Shown here: positions 25,171 through 36,010 of the stretch, piece by piece
Position numbering within the stretch: position 1 is the stretch's first letter
Layout of the letters: each line of letters begins with the position of its first letter
NCBI GenBank assembly: GCA_037693485.1
Contig: CM075348.1
Location: 101,974,109 to 102,038,108, forward strand
Direction: 5' to 3'
DNA: 64,000 nt
Origin: Kitagawia praeruptora
Taxonomy: Eukaryota > Streptophyta > Magnoliopsida > Apiales > Apiaceae
Translations under genes and position numbers: made by a program
Notes under the pieces: model-generated
The model's input: only the letters and a program-made list of their open reading frames with translations
The model's database searches: none
Told to the model about the DNA's origin: nothing

Positions 25171-26625
25171 TGATAGAGTATATTTTATATATATTTTATA
25201 GGATTGTATTCTCATATTTGTAGTGCTTTTGTGAATAATCGTGTGGATTTAATTAGTGTTTGATGTGTTTTATGACAGGAATTGAAGAATTGCCAAGTTA
25301 GAAGGAATTTGACGTTATTTGATGGTTTTATATTGATTCTTAACTCAAGAGATCGATTTTGTGAAGTTACGAGAAGAAACGATGAAATTGAGGTTCGTTT
25401 CTAGAAATTGGGAGCAAAATGGAGTGAAAATCAGACCCTACAGGGCGCTATAGCGCTCCAGATGGCGCAACAGCGCGTGTGAACAGTAGCAGCAAGGCGC
25501 AACAGCGCTCAAACCGGCGCAGCAGCGCCCGGTCGCGGCCAAAAATTTCAGAATTGTTCCAGAAATTGTTTGGGTCATAACTTGAGTTCTAGACATCAGA
25601 ATTGGGCGATCTTACAGCTCACACGAAGACAACGAAATTATCTACAATTCAGAAGTGGTCCAATATTAGTATTCCAACGGATCAGCCCAGAAACAGGCCA
25701 AAAAATCCAGCAGCTTCCAGAAATTCGATTTGAAGTGGGAAACTTCCATAAATCCAATCCTAATCAACATGGAAACACTAGGGGCGCTAGGAACGTTCTA
25801 GAGGGCTATGTTAAGCGTGGAAACTTGCAATTCTTACTTTTATTCAAGCTTGGAAACTTGCCATCTCCTAATCCAACTCTATTTGTGGCAACTTCCTTGG
25901 AATGCAATTCTATTATGGAAATGACTTGGAGGCCAATACATATAGTGGCTATATAAACACATCTTATGTATTAGAGCTACATCTAGATCTAGATCGAGAT
26001 CTAGAATTAGTTAAGTTTTATTATTAGTTAGGAGTAGAATAGAATAATACACTTTTTCTTCATCTTTTCTATGGGATAGCTTGTATTCGGATTTCTCCAT
26101 TAATTTAGAGGTACTCTTTATTCTCTCGTGTTTTATTAGTATAATTTTATATGTCTCTCTTCATAGTTTTTATTGCTTTTACTTGTTTAATTATTAGTGA
26201 GTAGTTAATTCTAGGGTATTAAGGGGAGCCATGTTTGCACTATGATTGGGGCTTAATTTGATTAGTAATTTGATGGGTAAAGAGTAATTCTGATTGATAT
26301 GTTTTAATTATTAATTTGTGTAATTGGCCAATATCATGGATTAACTGATTGTAATAGGAGTAATTGATCGGAAGATTTTACTACTAGAGGCATACATACA
26401 ATTAGCGGAACTGAAGGTGAGTGTGGAAGCATCATTGGATTTCTGAGAGTGTTAATGCTTGGAAAAGATTAACTATTACTTCAATTACTTGATCCCATTG
26501 AAAAGCTATACCTTTGTGATTTGTTTGGTGTAAGCATGGTGAACCTGAATTGCCTTAGATCCCTTAATTAATTAGTTAATCATTTATTTAGTTAGTGCTA
26601 ATTTAGTTTAATTAGTTAATTAATA
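25171..26625 (+). mobile_element. Athila-like 3' LTR, truncated
   Basis: It matches the 5' LTR from TGATAGAGTATA through GTTAATTAATA and then diverges abruptly. The last 150 or so bases of the LTR, equivalent to about 17567-17717, are missing. A TATA-like word, TATATAAAC, is at about 25950. Confidence 0.88.
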
Positions 26626-26950
26626 CACCTACACACATTTATTACTCTTGTGATACTCTACTTGATTATTACCTTCCAAAACCAACTCTTATTCTCACGT
26701 TGGAGGCACCTCGGGGCCAAATCCCCCTCCGGTGTTGTTTTGCAGACGCCCTACTACAGCTACACCACTTCCGAGACAAGAGTTGGCGAGGAAGTACCCG
26801 ATCAAGATTCAGAATTATCATTGTTATTGCAACATATAAAAAGATTGTAGATTACTTCTCCCTTGCAGCAAACAGTACTACTGACATAATCTTATCAGCC
26901 TCAATTGGCAAGCCCGTGTTGTAACATCCGAATTTCCTGCATCTATAATA
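26626..26950. other. unassigned sequence after truncated LTR
   Basis: It contains GGCACCTCGGGGCC and TCCCCCTCCGGTG words reminiscent of the GC-rich block left of the Athila element, so it may be the interrupted remainder of that element. I could not align it to 11621-11820. No gene is supported. Confidence 0.3.
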
Positions 26951-27186
26951 CTCCCTCCGTCCCATAATATATGATTTTATCACTTTATGCAGGGATTTTT
27001 AGGAGTATAAATGAGATACTTTCATATAATATTTTTTTATGATTTTTATTTTGTATAAAAATTTGAACTTTAAACTTTTATACAAAACAAAAATTATGAA
27101 AAAATATTATATACAAGTACCTTTTTTAAACACATTGAAGTACGCGTAAACAGTAAACATGTCTTATTTATGGGACGGAGATAGTA
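26951..27186. mobile_element. Stowaway-like MITE
   Basis: It begins CTCCCTCCGTCCCATAA after a TA and ends TTATGGGACGGAGATAG before TA, giving inverted ends with a TA duplication. The interior is AT-rich, with an inverted ATAATATTTTTT/AAAAAATATTAT core and no coding capacity. Confidence 0.8.
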
Positions 27187-27259
27187 TATTGTTGCAATTT
27201 ATTATTAGAATCGAAATATAAAAAATGTGGTAATTAATCGATTGATAGGTACCGTACTC

Positions 27260-27452
27260 AGTGTTGTAAAAAGCGGGAATCAGACTTAATCGATAGAAGC
27301 ACTGTCCAGGGATTAATCGGGGATTAATCGGGTATTTGAGAATTAATCGGAATGATTAATCGAATAATCAGATTATTAATCAGTTCGATAATCCATGGAA
27401 CATGGATTAATCAGTGATTAATCGTGATTAATCACCGATTTTTAGAACAGAG
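27260..27452. mobile_element. short TIR element (hAT- or Mutator-type MITE) with direct flanks
   Basis: The word ACCGTACTC stands at 27251-27259 and again at 27453-27461, a 9-bp (or 8 plus 1) target duplication. The element begins AGTGTTGTAAAAAGCGG and ends CCGATTTTTAGAACAGAG, which are imperfect inverted repeats of each other. The interior is full of GATTAATCG words on both strands. Confidence 0.8.
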
Positions 27453-27570
27453 ACCGTACTCCTATTTACACTCTACTTAGTTTTTTTGTTTTTGCAGTCT
27501 GATCTTAACTTTCAAGAAACAACAGTGAAAAATACTATTATCCGTCCTTGATATGTGCAAATATTTAATA

Positions 27571-27820
27571 CTCTCTCTGTCTCTAAAAACTTTTCCCGTA
27601 CACATTTGCCAAACGCATACTTTTAATCGTTAATATCTTTAATTTTGTATTAATTTTAAATATAAAAACTTTACTGTATTAAAATACTCATTAATACGAA
27701 TCCAACAAGATTACTCATGACTATATTTGGTCTTATAGATTAAACGTAAATTAGTAATTTGTCTCATGTTATAAACAATCCTCACGTATCAAAGAGAAAA
27801 ACTTTAAGAGACGGAGGAAG
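27571..27820. mobile_element. Stowaway-like MITE
   Basis: A TA flanks CTCTCTCTGTCTCTAAAAAC at the left and AAACTTTAAGAGACGGAGGA at the right; the ends are inverted. It is about 250 bp and non-coding. Confidence 0.75.
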
Positions 27821-28343
27821 TATCTTTCACATTTGTATATGAGGCAGCTTATTTTATCGCGATTTTTATAACCTTTGCTGAGGTGGGGTCTTCCATTATT
27901 TATTTTCTGACATTGTTACATTTCATTCTTTGTCAGCGCCAGTTTTCGTGTAATCTCAGCTTTTTTACTCTGTCTTTCTTTAATAAATTTTTTCTATACA
28001 TTTTGCATAGAAATTAAAGTGGGCACTAGACTAGTATTGTACTACTACTGGAGTATTCAATAAGTAATAAATGTGGTTTGTTGTGTTTTCATTTTTCATC
28101 AATCTTGTCACTGTTAATGTGGTTGGTCTACTAGTGATTGAGCTTTCTTGGTACTCACAATTATAATTTTTGTGGGTCTTATTCTCATTCTTATCAGATT
28201 TTGGATCTGGGTGTTTTTGCAGGTTTGGATTTTGTAATACAGTAGTACTCCTCTGCACAGAGTGAGAGCTCAGCTACTTTAATTTAAGGGATATAATATA
28301 CACATACAAATTTGTACATACAAATTTGTACATACAGAAAGTG
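27821..28343 (+). promoter_or_regulatory. upstream region and probable 5' UTR of the transporter gene
   Basis: No gene is supported. ACATACAAATTTGT is present twice in tandem just before the start codon (about 28303-28335). A TATAATATA word at about 28291 is too close to the ATG to be a confident TATA box. The promoter is inferred from position only. Confidence 0.35.
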
Positions 28344-31300
28344 ATGGCAGGTGGTGGAGGTAAAGCAGAAGAACCAGGACCGCACCCACCTAAAGACCAG
28401 CTTCCTAATGTTTCTTATTGTATCACTAGTCCTCCCCCATGGCGTTAGTCTCTCTCTCTCTCTCCCCCTCTCTCTCTCTCTCTCATGCTTACAGATGTTA
28501 TGAAGTTTCTTCTCCTTTTAGTTTTCGGACTTCTTAAGTTCTTATTCAGGATAAATTCTGCTGTTTATGTGTATATAAGAATAAAGTAGTTTTTGTGTGT
28601 ATACTTATAAGATTGTCTGATTCTGTTGTTTTAAATTAAAGTTATGTTGGGTAGTTCTGGTTTCAGATTCTTCTTAATTGTTGCTTTAATATTCTACTAC
28701 AAACTACTTTCCCTGCGTTCTGTTGTGACGTTCTGTGTATGTAAAACATGTTTGGAGTAGTTGGGTTTATCTATATAATAAGAGCATATCCGAGAGACTC
28801 TTACATTCACTCTTCAAAATAATATAAATAAATGGTTCTTAGCAAGTTATTACATTGGTTTATGTGTCAAACTCCAACAATCCTCTTTATATTAGCTCTT
28901 TATTTATAATTTATTCATAAATTAACCCCACTATAACCAAAAGTTGTGTAAAAATTGGTGGACATGTATATTCTATTATTAAAATACAAGTTAAGAGCTA
29001 CTAGTGACACTTAGAAGTGACGAGAGAGAAGAGACTCTTAGTGTTTTTAAGAGCCACAAAGAGCATCTCCAAGAGACTCCTACATTCACTCTTCAAAATA
29101 ATATAAATAAATGGCTCTTAGCAAGTTATTACATTGGTTTATGTGTCAAACTCCAACAATCCTCTTTATATTAGCTCTTTATTTATAATTTATTCATAAA
29201 TTAACCCCACTATAATCAAAAGTTGTGCAAGAATTGGTGGACATGTATATTTTATTATTAAAATACAACTTAAGAGCTACTAGTGACTCTTAGAAATGAG
29301 GAGAGAGAAGAGGCTCTTAGTGTTTTTAAGAGACATCAATAGTCTCTTGGAGCAACATTTTCATTCTCTCTCCTAATTTTTTGAGTTAAAAGCTTGAATA
29401 GAGAGCCTCTTGGAGATGCTTTGGAGCAACATTTTCATTCTCTCTCCTCATTTTTTGAGTTAAGAACTTGAGTATAGAGTCTCTTGGAGATGCTCTAACA
29501 AGGATTAAAATAAGTAGAAATGAGTTTTTAACCCTATTAATTTATTTGGCAGGGAATAAGAAATAATTTTTTTAAGTGGGAACTAAACCCATTTGCTCTC
29601 TTTCTTCTCAATTTACATTTAAGAAATTTAGTGCACGATGTATTAATTTATGGGAAATGCTAACTATAGCCCTAAGGGCTATGGTTAAGCATTAAATATT
29701 GTCATGTTTTCAACATTTAGTCTTAGTTATTTAATTAATTTTTGGGTTTTCAATGCTTCTTTATAACACTAATTTAATTTCCCAAGTAATAATAGTGGAT
29801 CCCTGCATTCACATCAATTTTCATTAATAAAAATTTTCAAATTGCTAAATAATCATATTGAGATTGATGTAAAATTGATGAATTCCGTGCAAAGCTGACA
29901 TATTAAATGCATTTATCCACTTACATTCATTCTTAAGCATTACCCTTAATTTATTAGTAAGGCATATATGGTTTGACATGCCCTTGCCCTGATACGCGGA
30001 CGAACATGCCAGCACCGAACCTCGAGTTTTTGTACCAAAAGAAGTGTTGATTTTTAGAATTTTATTTTGATCTATTACTTACAGTCACCGTGTGATATTA
30101 TAATGGACTATCTGCAATGGTTTTTGTTTGATTGACTAATTTTGTGACTGCTGTGACGCAGCGGAAGCGATTCTTCTTGGATTCCAGCATTTCATAGTAA
30201 TGCTTGCTACAACAGTTATAATTCCTACTGCTCTTGTTCCACAAATGGGGGGTGGAAACGTAAGGAGGACTATGAATGGAACTCTGTTTATAAATTCTTC
30301 CTTTCAGGATCTTTCTCTAGTTATGATGTTCTCTAATTTAATTGCTATCAAATTTGTCATTTTTACAGGAGGAGAAAGCCAAAGTTGTTCAAACAGTACT
30401 CCTTGTAGCTGGGATAAACACATTGCTACAAACTACATTTGGGAGTAGATTACCGGCTGTAATTGGAGGATCGTATACCTTTGTTGCACCAACAATATCA
30501 ATTATCCTGTCTGGTAGATGGAGTGACCAGGATCCAGTAGCGGTTGGTGAAACTTGTTTGTTGATCCAATTGATTCTTTTTTCTTTATTTTCTGGAGCTT
30601 GATTACCATATTGTATCATGCCATACCTCATGATCTTAGTTACATAAGAATTGAATATTCTTCTACTCTATTGATAACCAGACTGATAAGAATAGTACCA
30701 GGGTCATCTTATATATATCCTCACATACTTCACCACAATTATACTTAGAGAGGAAAGATGCTAAATGTAATATATTTATGAACTTTATGATGCTTGGTCC
30801 TGTAAATGTGATTTTTTTTTTGTTGCTTTCTCAGAGATTTAAGAAGATAATGCGGGCTGTCCAAGGGGCACTTATAATTGCTTCAACACTTCAAATTGTC
30901 CTGGGTTTTAGTGGTCTTTGGCGTAATGTTACAAGGTGACTTGGCTATCAGCACTTACATAAAGCATCAAGTTCACTTATAGTCTTAGTTACTGTACTTC
31001 TATTATAGACCTGCCTGGTCTAGACTTATTAAAGCATGAAACTAGTAATACATGACTGCCACGAAAGCTACCAGAACAATTACCATAATGTATTGTTGAT
31101 TTTTTATTTGCATCCACTCTGTTTCGACTAAGTAGTTTGATTGCGAGATACAGTTTTTGGTAGTATTGTGTTTGTTATCTTATTCCTCGTTATATTTTCT
31201 TGCAAGGTTTTTGAGTCCACTCTCAGCTGTTCCCTTGGTTGCTCTTACTGGTTTTGGACTTTACGAGTTTGGTTTCCCTGGTGTAAGTTGTACACGCACC

Positions 31301-34022
31301 TGTTTTGTGTTTGTTCACTACATTATACTGCTTAAGCTCTTGTGAGTCCATATGTGTACTTTATTCTCCATATTTTAGTTTGTGGCTCTGAACTTTTGAA
31401 AGGTGAATTAGGTTGCCAAATGTGTTGAAATTGGATTGCCAGAGCTTTTCATTTTGATTATATTTTCTCAGGTGATATACATATTTAAAAATGTGTTTTC
31501 TGTAATTTCTTGCTTTACATTTTCGGATTATATTATGACTGACTATACTTGTCTCCACCCCTTGATGTCTGCAGTATCTGCCTCATATTATAAAACCGGG
31601 AAAACATATATTTGATCGTTTTGCTGTTTTATTCTCTGTGGTAATTGTATGGATATACGCTCACCTACTTACTGTGGGTGGAGCCTATAATGACACGTCA
31701 CCGAATACGCAAACAAGCTGTCGTACTGATCGTGCTGGACTCATTGGTGGAGCTCCATGGTAAGAACACTCTGTTCTTAATTTGTCTGCATTTTTGAGGT
31801 ACTATCAAACATAATTAATAATAATCCAAATGTTGTATCTTTCCGGCCTCTGGATGCATCAACATCTATGTGGTGATTGCAGCAGCATCTTCTCTTGAAA
31901 TTAATACACAGTTTTTCTTCATTATTTTGATCAGACATCAATGCTTTACGCCTCATTAATCTTTTTACGCATTTTTAACATGAAACTAAGCTTACCTGAA
32001 TTAGTTTAGAAATTGCTGCAGTATTCGAAGTATTCAGCTGTCGTAATGTATAATGGGCAGCTCTCTGTGTTTGCAGGATAAGAGTTCCATATCCATTTCA
32101 ATGGGGAGCACCTTCATTTGATGCGGGTGAAGCTTTTGCTATGATGATGGCTACATTTGTTGCTCTTGTAGAGGTCTGTATCATTTATAAATCCTTCTGA
32201 AAAATAACATAATTTCAGAAAATATGTTAGAACATGTATAATATTATTAACTTACACTTGTTATCAAGTTATGTGTTTTTTTTATTAGTCAAAATACCAG
32301 TACATGCAGCAGACATGGTCTTCTTGGTTTAGTGATAAAGTGAAACCCCACAACCATAGCATTCACCCAAAAGTGAATCTTTGAGCAAGTATTATTTAAT
32401 TTAGTTTTATTGACTTCAAAATCCTTTTATTGGCATATGCAGTCCACTGGTGGCTTTATTGCAGTAGCACGATATGCAAGTGCGACTCACTTGCCCCCTT
32501 CCATTCTTAGCCGTGGTGTGGGTTGGCAGGTAATTTGGTCAGGCTTTATTAGAGGTCGACCTTATGATTTCCAGTGTTAGTGAATTTTCCTTTTGATTGG
32601 ATTCTTTCCTTCTAGTATTTATGTCCTCCGGTTTCCACCCATGCACATGTAAATAGTGCAATGATATATAGGCATAAAGATATACAGGCATACTTAAACT
32701 GAATGAATTAATTACATAAGAGTTTGGTGACAAGTACTCTGTTTTATTCTAAAGAGGTGAACATACTAAGGCTATGGACCTTTGCTGACAAACATTATAT
32801 AGTTATATGCGATCCTGTGTCACTTTCTGAGGCAAAACAAAATCTACCTGACAATGCATCCGCAATGTAAAACAGATAAGTGACAAAGTTAGAGCTAGGA
32901 AAAGCACACTCTTTGAACACAACACTCTTTTTAAACAAAAAAAAAAACTGAGAGAAACCACACATGATATCCCAGTTACTACTTGATAATCAGTCCTGAA
33001 TTAAGGTTTGTAATATTATCAGGGAATTGGAATTTTGTTATCGGGGATATTTGGGACTGGAAATGGATCTTCAGTATCTATGTAAGCTACATCACAACTT
33101 GACAACCTATTTTCTGCATGGCCATCCTTACCATTATCGGAAATTGGCAACATATATTCATTAGTTCAGGCATGTTTTTTCTGCAGCGAGAATGCAGGTC
33201 TTTTAGCATTAACTAGGGTGGGAAGTCGAAGAGTTGTACAGATATCTGCTTTCTTTATGATCTTCTTTTCCATTCTGGGTAAGGTTCTTTACTCATGACT
33301 AAATTTAAAAAATTTGTTTTCTATCCGCAGTTTATTATAACTTGTCAAGCACATTTACAATATCCCTGCAGGAAAGTTTGGGGCAGTTTTCGCTTCTATT
33401 CCATCACCAATCTTCGCTGCATTGTATTGTCTTTTCTTTGCTTATGTTGGTATGTTCAAATTACAGAAATAAACTCGTTGTGATGTGTTTAAAATTCATT
33501 TTCTGCAATCCAGATATTTTGATGGTCAATCTTGCAATCATGTCATGCAGGTGGAGTGGGTTTAAGTTTCCTTCAATTCTGCAACCTCAACAGTTTCAGG
33601 ACAAAATTCATTCTCGGCTTCTCAATTTTCTTGGGATTTTCGATTGCCCAATACTTTAATGAGTATACCGCAATAAAAGGATATGGTCCTGTTCACACGA
33701 CTGGGAGATGGGTAGGAACTAATATATCTTTGCTAAGACTTTCGAATTGCCGTTCCTAAAGTCTATGAGATACTGATAATTTGTTTTTCTTTCGATTCGG
33801 CAGTTCAACGACATTGTAAATGTCCCATTCCAGTCAGAAGCTTTCATTGCTGGCATTGTAGCATATTTCCTGGATAACACATTACATAAAAAGGATAGTT
33901 CAATCAGAAAAGACAGAGGTAAACACTGGTGGGACAAGTTCCGGTCCTATAAGACTGATGTAAGAAGTGAAGAATTCTATTCACTACCCTTCAATCTCAA
34001 TAAGTATTTCCCGTCTGTCTGA
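28344..34022 (+). CDS. NAT6-like: nucleobase-ascorbate transporter (NAT/NCS2), 14 exons, intact
   Basis: Exons: 28344-28443, 30162-30259, 30369-30542, 30835-30935, 31207-31282, 31412-31471, 31575-31759, 32077-32173, 32443-32529, 33023-33081, 33187-33278, 33372-33449, 33551-33711 and 33804-34022. All introns are GT-AG, and the joins sum to 1587 bases, 528 residues plus stop. The protein starts MAGGGGKAEEPGPHPPKDQL and closely resembles Arabidopsis NAT6 (about 530 aa). It has the first-helix QH pair (Q42-H43, in GFQHF) and the family signature ENAGLLALTR at residues 347-356, the substrate-binding loop of the UapA fold. Family members are plasma-membrane transporters of purines, uracil or, in animals, ascorbate; the plant substrate is usually not proven. 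It is multi-spanning (14 helices expected), with a basic C-terminus ending in NLNKYFPSV. No lesion was seen. Confidence 0.96.
28449..28484. repeat. CT microsatellite at start of intron 1
   Basis: An interrupted (CT)n run begins five bases after the first donor site (GTTAGT). Confidence 0.9.
28782..29495. mobile_element. Tourist-like MITE with internal duplication, in NAT intron 1
   Basis: TAA at 28779-28781 and TAA at 29496-29498 flank ends GAGCATATCCGAGAGACTC and GAGTCTCTTGGAGATGCTC, inverted to one another, as in PIF/Harbinger MITEs. Inside, a segment starting at 28781 is repeated from 29060 (period 279 bp) with few changes, and the right-hand end (TTGGAGCAACATTTTCATTC) is also present twice, near 29348 and 29421. 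The structure fits one copy inserted into another, or an unequal tandem duplication. Confidence 0.8.
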
Positions 34023-35599
34023 TTCACACAATGCCAATTTAGAAGGATGACTACTGATCTGATTCGCACTGGCTGTTCCTTCAAAATCGCCATTTTCTGA
34101 AAACTAGTGATCTGATTCACACTGCTTGGCCCCATATATTGCTGTAGATCCTGAAGCTACTTGGTACTTGTATAATTACACTCTTTGTTCATTAAATTGA
34201 TGTATCTTATTATCTATAGCATTATAAATCAGAATGAATATTGATGCAATGTGATTAGGAAATTTGTTTATTGTTTGCATTTTTGTAAAATTATAAATGC
34301 ATAATATAGCTTCATATTTACGGGCATTTTTGGTGCAGTAACTTGGTTATTATTGGTGCAGTAACTTGGTTACAATACTGTCTCTGAATTATGTTTTTCG
34401 GGATATTGAATGTTTCCAACAGAAGCTAAGAAGAATTTTCTAATTGGATTGCAGAGACTTCTGATTCTGATATCTTTGTACTAGTTTCAGCAACTTTCTT
34501 TGCAATATTGATGTTAGAGGTAAATCAATGTTTCTTTGCCTTGTACTTTAAATTTTCTAGATTCCTAGTTTAAACATAAACACCAAAACAGTGTAATTAG
34601 GGAAGACATTTGGTGGGATGTTGATGCAAGCTAGTGAATAGCATAAGGTCCTGGTGTCAGAGACGAATATCGAGTAAATCATCTTTCAACTGTTTGATTA
34701 ATCATTCGACGATAAGAATTATAAAAAAAGTTTACACAAACGGTGGATATTTGGTCCAGGCATACACCTCCTGGGACTAGGACCCCAATTTATATACATG
34801 CATCATGTATAGCGTGTCATGCACGAGTCTAAGAAAGCCTAGTCATGGAATGAAAACGAAAAGCTGGTAAGTCTGACTTCTGATACACATAAAGATTTTC
34901 AAGATAAGCTTCAATAGGAAGTTAAAGATGAAGACCATTCACAGTGTTACCATGTCTTTTAGACCCACTCAACCTGAATAAAAGGCAGCCAACCACTCTG
35001 TAGCATGTTGTGCAATCTTCAAAGTCCATAAAATCTTGGGAATTGTCAAATCTATAGGTAAGGGGTGTAAATTTATTGAGGCAGGCTAACTCAATTATCG
35101 CAAGTGACAACAATGGTGGATACATGGAGTTTTCAGGTTTTATGATGGCTTTTTATCTACACAATTATATTGACCATGACCTGCTAAAAATACTACTATA
35201 TACTATATCCTGTCTTTCACAATCAATATAGTTAGCATTAAGAATGTAACACGAGTGTATGGTATAAACTGGATTAAAATCTGGCATTATCTTAGCCGCT
35301 CCTCGATGTATGCCAATATGTCTGTGTTTTGAAGGACATGATCATTTTTCTCATGTAAGGTGAGTGTGACAATCTCTCACAATCATTATTATTTTTAGGA
35401 TTGATTAAATAAACTCACACAACCACCTCGACAAGTTTCGATTTTTTAACCATCAACTTTCCGTAAAGAGAGTCAGCGTAAAGAGATAGCGCGAACAACA
35501 GACATTGATGAGAAATTAGAATTAAGATAGGAGACACAGGTATTTAATGGTAACTATGACATAATTTAATCCTAGCATTTTTTTACCAAGAAATTAAAC
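34023..35599. other. 3' flank of the transporter gene, no gene seen
   Basis: The first 150 bases hold two similar CTGATTCRCACTG words and are probably 3' UTR. Beyond that I see only AT-rich intergenic sequence with short chance frames. Confidence 0.5.
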
Positions 35600-36010
35600 T
35601 GATACAATAGTACTCTTTAAAGATAATAAAACAAAGCTAAACTTATTCGATCTAATAATAAGATGAGACTAAGCTAGTAATTTCCAGAAAGCTAGCTAGA
35701 AAGAAAGGCAGCCTTGAAGAATATTACTGTTAGAGTGACATATTCAGAGAACAAAGGAAAGAGATAAATTGTCTTATTCAACATAATGAGCCAATCCACA
35801 GGTGGAGGCTATATCTATCTAGGGAATAGAAATGACAGAGAAATGAAAAGCAAATGATTGGCACATGGGAGTGGTCCCCAGCTCCAACCACCATATTCTC
35901 TCATCTCTGCTCCTGTGTCTTTATTAGCATCCTTGTCACTCTGTCCCACGTCCACTTCATCATTCTCTGCCAGCTCATCATTCATTTTAGTCGTGCTCAG
36001 CATTGTATCA
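35600..36010 (-). mobile_element. chromovirus 3' LTR (left copy)
   Basis: This is the downstream LTR in element orientation. The pol frame crosses into it and ends at 35815, so its U3 encodes the last 65 or so residues after the chromodomain. The purine-rich GGAAGGGGTAT (reverse strand, about 36011-36021) directly before it is the likely PPT and is itself coding. Confidence 0.9.

Larger units (their letters stand above)
16142..26625 (+). mobile_element. Athila-like Ty3/gypsy retrotransposon, 3' LTR truncated
   Basis: A 5' LTR (16142-17717), a PBS of the tRNA-Asp type, a single gag-pol frame in gypsy order (protease, RT, RNase H, integrase), a 1.8-kb untranslated region and a 3' LTR starting at 25171 make up this element. 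Lineage is inferred from the PBS, the MPRTRSQ gag start, the long polyprotein and RT/integrase motifs typical of Athila/Calypso. No env-like frame survives between pol and the 3' LTR. The 3' LTR stops at about 26625, so no target-site duplication can be read. Confidence 0.92.

Noticed and set aside
26626..26830. End of the LTR begun at 15802
   Set aside because: Plausible from nesting, but I could not align it to 11621-11820, so it is left unassigned.
30200..33759. Short single frames over the transporter locus read as separate genes
   Set aside because: They are exons read through introns; the spliced 14-exon model accounts for them.
34922..35125. 67-codon reverse frame downstream of the transporter
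   Set aside because: Short, AT-rich surroundings, no recognisable motif or splice partner.
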